Shown here: positions 24,569 through 37,900 of the stretch, one piece after another
Layout of the letters: every line of letters starts with the position of its first letter
Numbering within the stretch: position 1 is the first letter of the stretch
NCBI GenBank assembly: GCA_033032175.1
Contig: CM065322.1
Span: 744,001 to 808,000, forward strand
Origin: Saturnia japonica
Taxonomy: Eukaryota > Arthropoda > Insecta > Lepidoptera > Saturniidae
DNA length: 64,000 nt
Reading direction: 5' to 3'
Made by a program: the position numbers and the translations under genes
The notes under the pieces: generated by a model
The model's input: only the letters and a program-made list of their open reading frames with translations
Told to the model about the DNA's origin: nothing
Databases searched by the model: none

Positions 24569-25900
24569 ATGAGGTTGGTATGGTCGTCTCAGCTTTAAAT
24601 ATGTAATTACACACCCCTTACACCCCAAAAGTAGAGATGGGGCGATTTTTAATAATTTACATAATTGAGTCCTTTAAGTATACTCATAGGTGGTGGGTGG
24701 GGGCGATTATGAATGATGACTAAATTGAGATAAGATAACTTATTAAACGTGTAGAGTGCGAAGCTAAAAAACAATGTCGTTCGTAATTAAGTCTATCAAA
24801 TTAGTAACTACTAATATTAATAACTTAGCATTAGTAATTACTAATGGTAAATCGATTATGAATGATCATCTTTTAAACGCCCACCACTACCCAAAAGTCT
24901 GGATACGCACTTACTGAGAAAATTACGTGACTCTGTGGTAAGATGTTTACTCTTCTGTATTTTGATCTGCTTACAGTCAAAATGAACTGTCCTACTACAA
25001 CGCAATAATGAAAACAGTCGACCCAACCCTACCAATGTACATCATGAACATAAAATTAATTCATTTAAAGCTATATTTCAGATAAGATTAATGAAGTATT
25101 ATCATATATTATAATTATTAATCACATTGCTACATAATATTATTATAATCTTTATTGGTTTTTTTTTTCCACGACAAATTGTAACTATTCACCATGATAG
25201 TGCGTTAGGTTTTTGTGAACATTATCAGAGATTTTTCGCGTTGGTCATCATATGCGATCGTAGTTCAGTGCATCGTGGTATCAAATCCTATGAGTGTGTA
25301 CTTTCGATGAAGGAAAACAATATTGATGCAAAGGAATAAAATATCTATTATGTAAAGGGATAATTCAAATAAGTGATAGCGTATTCAAATACTACTTCAT
25401 TCCAGGATTGGAAAAAATTACGATTTTTTATCCAAAAAATCATGATTTTTTAAATGAATCCCAAAAACATCATGATACGTTTGGTTTTTTTTTTTTTTTT
25501 TCAAAAAAATTACTGTTTTATTAATTTTTTTTAAAGATTCATGGCAGCTAAAAGTGAATCTTAAATCAAAATATTCGCAGAGGAAGTAATTAACAATGTC
25601 ACACCACTTGAGTAATAGATGATACAAGAAATGCGTTTGAGAAAAAGAAGAGTAAAAAAACTATCATTATTGAGGCCCATATTTCGGGTGGTATTCTTTT
25701 CAGCTTCCATTGACGAGTATTAACCACATTTGGAATCGTGCACACCAAGTTACGCAGCCGATTGAGAACACAAAAAGCTGGAAAGTTAGATTTTTTGGTT
25801 TTGACCATATAATAATGACATTTATATCGACACAGCATACAAATAGACACTTGATTAAATCAAAATAATTAAATCATACCAAACCTGTTTCCGTTGACCG
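24569..25900. other. AT-rich gene-free stretch
   Basis: No repeat family or exon recognised apart from long T runs near 25490. Open frames at 25127-25339, 25418-25627 and 25599-25850 are AT-biased and look random. Confidence 0.5.
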
Positions 25901-26090
25901 TGAGTTCGAAGCCGAACACTCGTGCTAAGAAACGATGTAGCCCAAGATGGTAATACGCTTAGCCTAGAAGAGGACTGACTCTCAACTACATTTGCCGGAA
26001 TACACCTATATAGGTGCTTGAGGGTAGAGTTTCAACTTAAGGGTGGTAGCTAACCAGTTAGAAAATACCCTACCAGCATACTATGAGTCA
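25901..26090 (-). mobile_element. SINE family beta, inverted, diverged
   Basis: GTAGCCCAAGATGGTAATAC, GCTTAGCCTAGAAGAGGACT, GCCGGAATACACCTATATAG and AGGGTGGTAGCTAACC match the inverted copies at 29098 and 44893. Confidence 0.6.
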
Positions 26091-26451
26091 TTGCAGAATT
26101 TGAACTTCATCATTGATTCAATTAAACTAAATACTGTACTTTTAATTAAATGTTAAACTACAGATTTAGATAAGTAATTGTCAGACGAAAATCACAATAG
26201 CTAACTAAAATCAAATTGAAAATTAAAGGGCTATCTACAATTTAATATCCATACTTAATTTTATAATTGCGAAACTAACTCTGTGTTAAGTTTTCACGTT
26301 TAAACCTCTGAAAAAATTTCGAGTAATTTGGGTACAAAAATAGATTGGACCGTGGTGAAGGAAATAATATATTAATATAGTTTTTTGTTCATGCGAGCGG
26401 AGCTGCGTGCGCAGCTAATATTGATATAAATAAACAACATAACTTAACATA

Positions 26452-26692
26452 CATACTATCACGCTTGTATCCCCGAAGGGTTAGGCAGAAGTGTACTATT
26501 GTACATCCACAGTTCGCCGGGTATATTTTTAGATCCCATATAATAGGGGACGAGCCTATTACTATTCATCGGGCTTAAAGCCAATCTCCAAGCTGCTTGA
26601 AAATTTCATAGAAATACCCAATAACACTTTACTCGACCTAGGAATCGAACCCAGGGCCTGAAGCATAGCAGCCGCGCTTAGGACCACAAGGA
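26452..26692 (-). mobile_element. tRNA-derived SINE, family alpha, inverted
   Basis: The - strand reads a head with GGTCC(T)AAGCGCGGCTGCTAT, a B-box-like CCTGGGTTCGATTCC(T)AGG, then the body and a 3' end TAACCCTTCGGGGATACAAGC. Together with 45606-45862 this is the clearest tRNA-like copy. Immediately left at about 26388-26418 is another CTAG-like remnant (GCGAGCGGAGCTGCGTGCGC). Confidence 0.75.
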
Positions 26693-27289
26693 TAATAAGG
26701 TAGAATAATGAAAAAATTAACATTAACATATTATATGGAATAGATATTTTATTGTAGGTAGTTATACATTACATTAAGCAACTAATTAAAAGCTTCGAAA
26801 CTTGCAGATTATCCATGCATTATCACTTACCCGGTATATCTATCTAATCCACGACACTACATTACTGAGTAGGTGTATTTAACAACCTGTCATGGTATAA
26901 AATAACACGACTGATTTACAACGAACCTCGTCAATTGTATCGCTGGACATTTTTTTTTATTGAATATAACTAAAGCCTTAAAGCCTTACATCAAGAAACG
27001 TTAGGAAAATATTGAATTGCAAACACTAAAAATTCGAAGTGACAACTTTTGGCCTAGCCAAGTTACTTTTTTACAATCGTTAACGCTATCGAAACCGAAA
27101 AAAAAAATGGAATTAAATATGTCAACTTAACATAACACTTACCGCATTTTTATATTTTATAACTTTGCGCTCGTCGTTATTCTTGGATTTAAATATCGGC
27201 CACTAAATGTCCTAATGCTGGGCAAAAGCTTCTACCAGAGGAATAGCATCGCATAGGCTTCAATACCATACAAGCCATTACCGCTCAGT
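26693..27289. other. gene-free AT-rich stretch
   Basis: No exon or recognised repeat. A piece at about 27190-27290 (TCCTAATGCTGGGCAAAAGC) resembles the ends of common lepidopteran repeats. Confidence 0.4.
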
Positions 27290-27960
27290 ATCAGTGATTT
27301 TATCACATTTTAAAAATTTGCTAATTTTAGGGAAACTGAATCTAAATATGTTAATTTTAAATCGAAATAACATTTTTATTTTCTTTTTTTTTTTAATCCT
27401 TAAATTTTTAGAAGCTTTTATGCAATCCGCATATGTTAGCCTCATCGTAACATAACCGTAATATACTTTTCATCGTAACATATATAGTACTATAAATTTA
27501 ATAATAAGAAGCAATTGATAGGAACAGAGTAGCCGCCTTATTAGTGGATGTATCACCTAATACTTTATTATACATTCCAACGGCCGGTCTGTTCAAACCA
27601 AAGGCAATCATTAAGTTCTGCCTAATTTACTCAAACCGGACACACTCCACCAGAACATGATAAACGTCATCGACGTTCTGACAAACATCACAAAGAGGTG
27701 ACTGTCTCAATTTCATCACGTGTTTATATATGTTTAATGAAATATGTCTGGATCTCAACGAATGTGCGGCAGATATCAACTTTCTTCCCAACTTTGTCGT
27801 GGCACACCAGGGTATACGAGGAGGTTCACAATGTAAGGTCTTATACCATTTATTTTCTTATTAAATAAAGATTTGATTTTTTTTGGTAATGTCATTGGGG
27901 TACCTATCTACCCTTTTCGGATTCGACGGGTTTTAATACATATTGTATGTCGATTAGTAA
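27290..27960. mobile_element. second copy of the 17.8 kb MITE, split by a LINE fragment
   Basis: TTTAAAAATTTGCTAATTTT, TAGGGAAACT and TTAATTTTAAATCG (27308-27370) match 18060-18110. The matching right end CCCTTTTCGGATTCGACGGG, TTTTAATACATATTGTATG occurs only at 27911-27955. The extra DNA between them holds a LINE ORF2 remnant. Confidence 0.65.
27498..27852 (-). pseudogene. LINE ORF2 C-terminal remnant (CCHC zinc-binding region)
   Basis: A single - strand frame with one internal stop reads WYKTLHCEPPRIPW, CATTKLGRKLISAAHSL, RSRHISLNIYKHVMKL, CDVCQNVDDVYHVLVEC and ends SIASYY with TAA at 27500-27498. C-x2-C...H-x4-C near the end of ORF2 is typical of jockey/R1-related LINEs, downstream of the RNase-H-like region. 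It is a different family from the 15 kb LINE. Truncated and dead. Confidence 0.8.
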
Positions 27961-27981
27961 AAGTTCACGAATACTCATTTT

Positions 27982-28210
27982 CTCCTCGACGTCGCGTCGA
28001 TCGACGTGAATTTGAACGCCTGCAAGAAGCCTGAGCGTCCGGAGATGGAAAAACTAGACGACAAAACCATAGGCATGGTGGTGGTATTGCTTTAAGTTGA
28101 AAGTCTGTTACCAAGCACCTACAGGTGTATTAGGCACTAGGCTTAACGTGTTACCATCTTGTACCACATCGTCCCTTACATGAAGCCAGATTGTGGCTAA
28201 ACGCTAAAAC
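27982..28210 (+). mobile_element. SINE family beta
   Basis: The head CGTCGATCGACGTGAATTTG stands where the tRNA-like B box (GAGTTCGAATC in the copy at 32530) is expected. The body ends CTTAACGTGTTACCATCTTG ... CATCGTCCCTTACATGAAGC ... GTGGCTAAACGCTAAAAC. It lies about 240 bp upstream of the HHEX start codon, within the presumed 5' region of that gene. Confidence 0.65.
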
Positions 28211-28446
28211 TATAAAGAATTTTTAAAAATTTCCATGAGGAGCTATGTAATTTTTTTTATTGACCGTTCGAAAACAAATATGAGCCGCTCGCGTTCGTTG
28301 GAAATCAATCGACATCAGATAGGGTGTTTTTAATCATTACATAGATTATATATGTCCATTAAATAAGTAGCTATCAATTACAGCGCTTGTACTGATAACA
28401 GCACGATATCATATTTGGGCAGTACCGTGCAAGACATCGTGCAAGT
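28211..28446 (+). promoter_or_regulatory. HHEX 5' flank / possible 5' UTR
   Basis: 236 bp between the SINE and the start codon. No TATA box at an obvious spacing was recognised. ATG 28447 follows a GTGCAAG...CGTGCAAGT doublet. Whether transcription starts here or at a distal non-coding exon is not visible. Confidence 0.3.
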
Positions 28447-28903
28447 ATGTGCGCGTGTAGACAGAAGAAATCATTCTTCATCGAGGACATCCTCCAAGAT
28501 GTGAAGAAGAAACCTTACAAGAACCTAAGCAACGAGCCGACGAAACCGTTGACCTGCACCGCCGCGATACCAACACCATCAAATGTCGTAGACGATGACG
28601 TAAGCCAAGAGAGAACGACGAAATTCAATGTCATATGCGAAGTCCAGAAAGAGATGGAATTAAGCAAAGTAAACTTGGACCAGAGAAGGAACACGTACCC
28701 GTTGTACCCGACACCGCTTAAGGTGAACATCCCGTGGCCTCAGTACAGGGGGAAGGATGGTGCGAGGTATGTCGAACCGCGGCCATTCACTTACTACAGT
28801 GATCCGATGCTAAACACGAATCAGATACTTCGGAACCAGCTCGCTGCTAACAGATTCATCAGCCATCCATTCGCTATACGGCAAGCTTACGGATTTGATA
28901 GAG
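28447..28903 (+). CDS. HHEX: HHEX exon 1 (start codon to phase-1 donor)
   Basis: It encodes residues 1-152 plus one base of codon 153. The N-terminal FFIEDIL motif is followed by a Lys/Pro/Thr-rich stretch without recognised folds, then a Pro/Tyr-rich segment (YPLYPTPLKV, PWPQYRG, PRPFTYY). The open frame continues to 28941, but the donor AG|GTGAGT at 28904 is an almost ideal 5' splice site, and the leftover base matches exon 2. GC content is clearly higher than in the surrounding DNA, as expected for coding sequence. Confidence 0.9.
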
Positions 28904-31900
28904 GTGAGTCATCGTTATCACATACTAGCAACCGCCCGTGACTTTGTCAGTATATAGTCTATGCACTCACAGATAATGTCGATTATTATTAATCAAAGAG
29001 TTTTCAAAATCAGATAAGTTGTTACAAAAGTTAGAAAAGGAAATTTTTTATGCTTTATATATTTAGCGGATGTCCACAAATTTACCTGATGTTAACTGAC
29101 AATGTTGCCCAAGATGGTGGTACCACACTAAGTATAAAGGGACTGGCCAAGTGAAACTGCCGGAACACACCTTTATATTCTTTCATGTCAACCTGAAGAC
29201 GGTAGCTAGCTAGCTAGACGGGCGTTGTTGATAACGCTACCACTGAAATATAACCATCATACTGAAATATTTTTTGTTAAAGATTATAATCTAATAGTAT
29301 TAAACTAGTGATTATTTTATATCGTATTCATATAAGCGTCTGTTACTAATCGAAGAGACTGGACGACATGAACGATTGAGCCTCTTTGGAGCCCTCCCAT
29401 AAACAAAACCCATACTACAGCCACAACCTCTCATTCGTATATTATCACTGCTTATTTATGTGTACAAAATAGAAAATTTAACTCGATTCTTACTATTATT
29501 TTTACTGAAATGGATGATTTCCAAAATGGCTATAACTAGCGCCATCTCGAGATTCATTTCCGAACAAAGTTTTTTTTCTTTATCATCGTGTTTAATTAGT
29601 TTTTTAAAGTAAAATCTTGTCTATTGAACGTGTTCCAAAATAAATGATATTAATTATCCATGTGATTCCAAACTGTCGGTGTCTTTAAGATCACATAATA
29701 ACAGAGAAAAACATTTGACTATAGGCAGTTAAGATGTTATACCTCTATTCTGCCTACTCCAATAGAAAAATGGCGTGATTATGAACAGTTATTTGCCAAT
29801 GGAGAAGTTGGTAATAATATAGACCAGTCGTATTAATATACGAACTAATAAAATTCGTGACAAATCGTTCAAACATAAGATTATTAATTGAAACCAACCG
29901 CAATTCGATTTTATCTTTTTTATATTGTAACCGATTTGACAATCTTTAAATACGTCACTTATCGTAAAACGTAAAAGATATTATTATCCCTGTATAATCA
30001 CTAACTGATCACCACGTAAGTGATCAGAATACTTTTATCATTATGATTGTTTTTATACATAATCAATAAAAAATTCAAATAAACTTACATTCATAAGTTG
30101 TCATTTCTTATCAATAGATGGCACTAAAAGTTACTTTTAAATCAAGATACATTTTGAAACTATGATTACTTGGTACTCGGATACGGGACACCGCATGGGT
30201 AGTTGTGGATTTTGGTGGTCCCATTTTGAACTTGATATTTTGTTGTTCGTTGGTATGACATTTTCTAATTTGGCGTGTTCAATAATAACGCTAGTCAGTA
30301 GGGCTTTAGCACATGTACTTTATAATATTATAATACAAGTTTTTAGTACAAAACGTGTCGTGAAACCAACCGTCTGATTTTCCATCTGTCTCTCTGATAT
30401 GTCATCACTTAAGTACTTTTTAATATTAATGATTAGAAACAACCAGTACAAAAATAGTGGCGAATGAGGCGCCACACTAACTTTAAGTAAAAAATCTGTC
30501 CTCGACCATCTTCTATTGATGTTACGGATTGAAATAGAGAAAGAAATTTCTTATTTAAGCTTAGTGCATTACAATCTATTACCACAAGACCACTTATAAT
30601 CTAGCTTGTGTTACCATGTCTCTGCATCTAGTGAAAATTTAACGTTTAACTTGAATAAAAAAAAATACAATATAAATCACCGTGGTATTGACAAATTATG
30701 TACTATTATCTATTAGACATTAATTTTTTTTTCCTTTTACTTACTCCTTAGATAATTGTACCTAATCTAAAAAGAATTATTATAATGTCTTCATTCAATA
30801 AAGTCGTTTTTCTTTTGTCCACGCGAGCGGAGCCGCAGGCACAGCTAGTAAGATGAATATTTTTCTTCTACACCGTCATCTATTTGAAAGTTATTACAAG
30901 ATTTGATAAAGTTTCAAAAAGCTTATGTGCTCATGCGACACCACAACTTTTTCCGTCATGACAAGATCTTTGGATGAACTCTGAGCTGTTGAAGGCCAAA
31001 CATTAAAAAAGAACCAACATACCATTCCTGCTAAGCCCTGGTTTTTTAAATTTAAAGATGCCAACAAGCGGGTTGCTCCTACTATTATTCGTCTTCGTTT
31101 TAGCCATGTATGCTCTTGTGGCGCCTCATTCGCCACTATTTTTGTACTGGCTGTGTCTTATTATTAATATTAAAAATACTTAAATGATGAAATATCAGAT
31201 AGACATATGAAATTGAGACGATTGTTTTTCACGTCACGTTATGTACTAAAACCTGTATTATTTTATTACAAAGTAAATGTGCTAAAGCCCTACTGACTAG
31301 CATTATTATTGAACACGCCAAACTCTCCTGCTTTCCTCGCGAAAATACAGACGTGCCCGTGGCCGCTCTTTGACGAGGGATCCGTGGATCTCTTTTCTTT
31401 TTTTATTGTCCCAAACTATCTTGTTCCTTATATGATCTTCTTCCTTGTAATATCTCTCGTCCTACTAATGTCAATACATTACCTACATATGTGCATTCTA
31501 CTTTTATTGGAATATTTAGTAGCTTTATTTATTTTATCGTAATAATATAAACTTGTAATGTGTCCTTTGTTCGTGTCTATATAGCTTAAAGTTATACTTT
31601 TTATTTATATGTTTAAAATATGTAGTTTTATATTATCTCTGCTGTTCCTATAGCAAATATTATGTATTTTGTGACTTTTATGTTGTGTCAATGTATCCTT
31701 TGTATGGGTTATTCAAAAGTACACCGAACATTTGGCAACTAAATTATATAACGTGTATTTGTTACACTAGACATTGGCAAAATCCAACATAAGCCAAAAT
31801 AAAAAAAAAAATTTAAAATATAAAGTATGAAACCTTTACAGTATTTCTGGAAGACATGAAATCTGCCAATACTTATCTATTATCAAGAGAGAGAGAGAGA

Positions 31901-34900
31901 TATATATATATAGGTAACTACTCTGGATACAGTGAGAGGTTCACCAGTATATGAAGTTTTTCATAATACATATAGTGTAAAAAGATCAGTCAATAAAATC
32001 GATTGAATCAAAATTGAAATGTGCATTACTCAAACTTAGCTTATTTTCGTATATTTTTAACCTGACTACGAAAAAGGTGGTTTGTTTTGCGAGCGTATGT
32101 ATTTATGTATGTCTATTTCTTTGTTACGCTCTGTAGGCTAAACGGTTTGATGGATTTTAGCATACGAGGTGTCGTTAGATTCGTCTTAATTGTGGGAGTG
32201 ACATAAGCTATATAATATTTAAGTACGATTTTCTGAGAATAAACTAAAATATTGATAATAGGAAATCAAAATCTTTTAGTCAAGTGTTTTTGTTACAGTC
32301 GGGTATCTATGTTTCCCTTTTAATAATTTAGCTTGTTCAATTGTTGTTTTTTAAAATATAAATACAATAGAATGCGTCTTATGCGCTGTAACCATGGAGT
32401 CGGTTGATGACTGATTGCGCATATCGCCTTCAATGGATACGAAATAAATTAAAAATCACTAATTACCAAAGATTATATTCGATAACAAATAAAACGACTG
32501 TGTTTCCCAAACTACATCAACCTGTATCTATGTATGGCTCAGTAGTAGCGTGGCGTGAACGGACATCGCGTCGATCGACGTGAGTTCGAATCTCTTCAAT
32601 GAGCCTGTGCTTTCAGTTATAGAAAATATCGTGACGTAACCATAGCCTGGTGGTAAAGCTTTTTCTTAGCCTGGCAAACTACCACCTCAGGTTGTAAATC
32701 TGACGTAAACACGAATAGGTGTGTTCCGGCAGCTGCACTTGAGATCCAGTCCTCCCACTAGACTTAGCGTGCTTAATATACACATCGTCACTTAACATAA
32801 GATGAGACTGTGGCCAAATGCTAAACCATAAATAATTACAAAAAAGTAATCATAAGAGTTGTACTTAAAGGAAAATAATTCATATGAAAATTTCAACCAT
32901 AGATAAATGATTGGTTGTCAATCATTTATATTTTTTTTGTTCTGCCTTTCTGCCTATGTAGCGTAATTATCCCATTGTCAAATGTTATAAATACACGTTA
33001 TAAAATTTTGTTGCCAAATGTTTGGTGTACTGTAGAATAATTTGTAAGAATAACCCATAAGAATTTAATCTATGATTTCAACATTGTACCTATTTAATTA
33101 TTTCTTGACAGCTATCAATTATTATTTGATTTGACATTTTTAAATATTAATTTAATATTGTCGAACTGTTTTTAGGTTTTAATAAACAGTGAAATACTAA
33201 GGACATTTTGAGGCAGTTCAAAATTCACGTTCAGTGCTATTGTTGAAGTTATGTTCGTATTGGCTCGATTAGTAGAGGTGTTATTATAGGCAAAATATCA
33301 TTGATATACCTAATATGGAATATATTAGTTAACTCATATTAGGTTACCGTACATATTATTTGGTATTAGTCAAATAATAGTCATCGATTCAATATTCGCT
33401 ATTCGCTACCTGCTTGAATCTAATACTGATATTAAGCGAATTTATTCTCTACTTAAAGAATGTGAGTATGAAATAAAAGATTGTTGTGAATATTTATTAT
33501 TATTATCCGTATGTTTATTATATAACGTAAATGAAAATGTGATTAAATTTTCTTTCGTATTAATAAGCCAGTTGTGCCCGCGGCTTCGCTCATGTGGAAT
33601 ACAGAATGCCCGCGCGAAATTTGCTCCTCCGCTCCCGGCTATTTTAAAAACAAAAATGCTTATTGTAGGTGTTCCTTAGAAGATAGACGTATACTCTCAC
33701 TGACTTTTTTGTAGGTATTTTTAATGTCTACAATTATTTATTACATTAATTTGCTCTAACTCTTATAGTTTACTCAGCATAAGTAATTTTATGCGCCCGA
33801 ATAGATTGTGTGCCCATAACCAGTTGTGTTTTATTTATGCAGAACCCTAATTCTTTTTCTAAAATATAGATAGTCTAAGTTACTTCCTATAAAATCATCT
33901 ATCTAGTAGTGAAAGTCCCGTCGAAATTGGTCCAACAGTTTCGGAGATTACCCGGAACAAACAGAGACAATAATTTTAAAAATGGGATTCTGTTATAGGT
34001 ATTGTATATACTTTCATATGCATTTAGTAAAAAAACTGTTATTTTGACATTACAAACTGACACTTCAAAATTATTAATTGTATAGATTACGGACTGTCGT
34101 TAACGTGAAAATCTTTGGTATATTAAAATATATTATGTTAAAAAATATCACTGTCATGTACAACAATTAAAGATTTTTATATATGTCCATTAAAAACGTC
34201 AATCGATTGAGTTTTTAGTTGATTCTAAACACAAAGTAATAAATATTTACATTTGAAATTCTCAAAAATATATAGACACGATAACATGTATGCAATCGCA
34301 GCTAGTTACAAGGAACTGAAGGAACCGCTAATATAATACGAAATATCAATTGATACCTAATACAAAAATTACAAACCTAATCTATGAATAAAACTAATCC
34401 GTTTTAGCTAATACACTGATATTCATTAAAAACGGTGCCTAATATAGTGATTCTGTTCTCATTGCTTGCTTACTGTGTTACCAACCCATGCAGTTTTCAT
34501 ACGAAGGCCGACATGTATAATGATCTCTTTACTATACATACCTAGCTACGCATATGATAAACCAGCAGCTAGCGGTCGTTACTATACATAGTTTCAAATC
34601 ATGTATTCCCCTATAACGGACAAAGAGAGAGGTTCTTTGCGGTAACTCGCCGCGCGGACCGTGAATCGCGTGCCTATTATTTGACTAATATTTGGTAACC
34701 TATTATTTTGTATTCGTGTATCATAATATATTAATCCGTGGCGCGTATTATAATCTCTGTACCTATTACGAATATATTCGTTACACCTCTATCGATTAGT
34801 AGAGGGTAAAGTTATGACATGCACTCGCATCCTAAAATTTTTTTTAAACCAGAGAAGTAGAACTCCTTACGCACGTAAAGTATTTTTTTTTATTCCAATT

Positions 34901-37900
34901 CACTTCACTTTCAAACTATATCACGTAAAATTAAAACAATTATATAAAAATTTCTACATGTCCTATTATGTTCCCGCTAATAGGTACTTTTCATAGAATA
35001 TTTTTATTATTATTATGCAGTTGACGCTATATTATATCTGAGAATTTTAGGAACATTGTTAGATTAGAAATATCGAACTGCTGTAATATAATTATTTACG
35101 TCTATAGATTTTCACATAACAAAACGAAAATTATATCATACCCTAGATGGTCCCTATCGCGTTTTAGTAAAATTATAAATACCATAACAAAAATAATTAT
35201 ACTTTCGTACAAGACTCTTGCCAAATATTCTCGATGACAGGGATTTTTCTGAAACCGATGGTAGTATTTTTGACGTTCATGGGTGTCTCCTCTGAAAGAA
35301 AAATTGAAGATTATTTTATTTTGTTCTTAATTAGTAGGTAGTGTTTTCGGGAACAGCTTCGATCGATGTGGGTATATTCGTATCCTATTAAGAGCCATCA
35401 TATAAAAATCATGGTTTCATCACTTTACTGTTTTATTAGAAAAATATGTAGGTTATATTTCAAAAATCAATTTCATGTTCCTTTAGGACGCATAAATTCA
35501 CGTGAACGCCGCATGATAGATACAATTCTGCATGGACGAGTATTATCTTATTATGTACTAAATAGTTTATTAGGCAAGTTATTACAAAACTAAATGCAAG
35601 TTCTATATCAATTTAACAATAAGGAAATTTAATAATTGAACAATAAGGAAAAATAAAAATTACGAGCTGCACTCCGGGAGTGCTGACAGAAGTGAAAACT
35701 TAGTTATTGGGAATTGCATTTTATTTATGAATTGTATTTTATTAATTATTAGAAACTTTAAAATACATTTAATATTATTTTATGAAAGACTCGTTCGCGG
35801 TCTGCTATATGTACATGCATATATGCACACACTATAGCTGCGTCTCGTAACGGTGTCGCGAGTCCAGAGATTTTATCTCATCTAAAAATATGCAAACCGC
35901 GCTAAAAAAGTTTTCACTTCAATAATAAACATAATGTTAGATAACAAAAAACAACATAATTTTTTCTCCTAAAATAACTTTTGATCGCTGGAATACAAAA
36001 TAAGTACTTATACCAAATAACGGTAGCGAATCTATATTAATAAATGTGTAGTTCTGTCTGTACGTTATGTCCGACTCGGCCTTTGAATAGTCGTTCTGGG
36101 AGTAGCGATCATGCGAGCGTCCCTTCTTGTTTGCAAGTCCAATCTTCCGTTCCATTCCATAGAATACCTAACCAAAGACTGAAATAATTTTCTTTAGTCC
36201 ATATATTGCCGGTATTTCATATATTGCCTATAACAATTTTTTTGTGTAGTAGAGAAAATCCAATGTTTTGAAAACAAGTCGTCAATAAATCGATATTCGG
36301 GCGCTTTCATGGCGTACGCTGACTGAACCTTAAGAGATACATCAAAAGAATGTACTAAAGAATTGTAGTTATTCAAAGAGCCTAGAGAAAAGTCAGCAAT
36401 GGCATATGTCTATCTCCCAAGGTCACAGTAACCACTTTTATCTTCAAAATAATAATTAAACATATTATGTAATTTTTCTATGATAAAATGCTTTATTATC
36501 CCCGCAGGATATCAAATTGAGCCACGAGGGGGTAATTACCTCCAGGTTCGGAACCCAGGATGTTGATCCTATTGAAAGCTATCCTGGCGGCGTCCTTGTT
36601 GGTGCTTGCATCAATAAACAAAATAAAATCTTACCTAACTTTATAGCCGTAATATTTTATAATTTTATAATGAAATTCTGATCTAGAAAAATCTTCTAAT
36701 GATAGTTTGTGTCTAAGGCAAAAAGCTTGCTCAAAGGGAGATTTCACCCACTGAAGTACATACCTACGCTTTGATTGTACGGTAAAAATAGACAATAATA
36801 AGTAATTGCAAATTAATTATTCTTGAATATTAACAATGAAAATTATTTATTGTCATTAAGGTAAAAAAAGAAACATAAAAAGACAATGTAAAAAAATTAA
36901 TGAAAAAGCGGTGTGACGACAACATTTTGGGTCAAAATATTGCCCGCGCCTGCGCAGATAGGCTGCGTATTATTGTCAGAAGTTATTTCTTAGGCAAACC
37001 TCTGACTTTGCCGACAACCTTTAGACTAGGTACATATATAACATCTTAATGGAATTTGTATAAAACTTATTTTCATGTCAAATATATAAAACGCAGAATT
37101 ATCTATAGCCATTATCATATATTAAGTGAATTAATTAAACATAATATTATGCTTTAACTTTACGTGTGAGTTTTTAATGATAAACTCTTGTTTACATACA
37201 GGACTTTTTTAATGACGTCATAAAGTATATGTCGACAAAATACTAGGATTTTCCTTGATATCTTTATTACGGATTCACAAATCTTGTGGGCGTAATTAGG
37301 GTTAAATACAAACAATGTAGAGATGTGCACGGTTCGATAACCCAAGATAGAATTATGTGTGTTTATTTGGGGCTTCCCCCCGTGGCCTCATATCTCCCTT
37401 TAATAGCCACCCCAAGGTCGCATATCTTATGCTATCGCTGTCGGTAGGTGACCTGGTAACTGATCTTGAACATCCTCACGACACGACAAGCTCAAGCCAG
37501 TATAATCTCCTTGTCGGGTTCAGACTCAGTGGGTTGCCTAGAACAATCTTAATCTAATATTAACTGAGGTGTCACAATGCGAGAGATCGAGCTAGAATTA
37601 ACCTTCAAGCACAGATTTCAGAAAAAGGCAAATGGGGCCTTCAGAATAACAAATTCAGGACCTGTATTAAGCTATGTGTTCTTGGCATACAGATAACAAC
37701 ACGCGTGACCATGTGAATAATGTTGCCAGGGTGTAAAAATAAGTTTTACAGTTTTTTACCAATCCAGCGTGCAACAGTGAAGTAGGTAATCATCATCAAA
37801 AAACTGGTTGTTTAGTTACCGCGATCACCTTTATATACCAATTTTCAAGGAAACTTAACTTAACTTCTTGGTTTTTTTATTAGTAACGAAGACTTCTTGG

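Noticed and set aside
30894..31136. 80-codon - strand frame inside the foldback element
   Set aside because: Overlaps the inverted arm and shows no transposase motif; not supported as a gene.
37357..37557. 66-codon frame in a GC-richer part of HHEX intron 1
   Set aside because: No domain or family recognised. It might be a worn LINE piece, but nothing decisive is visible.
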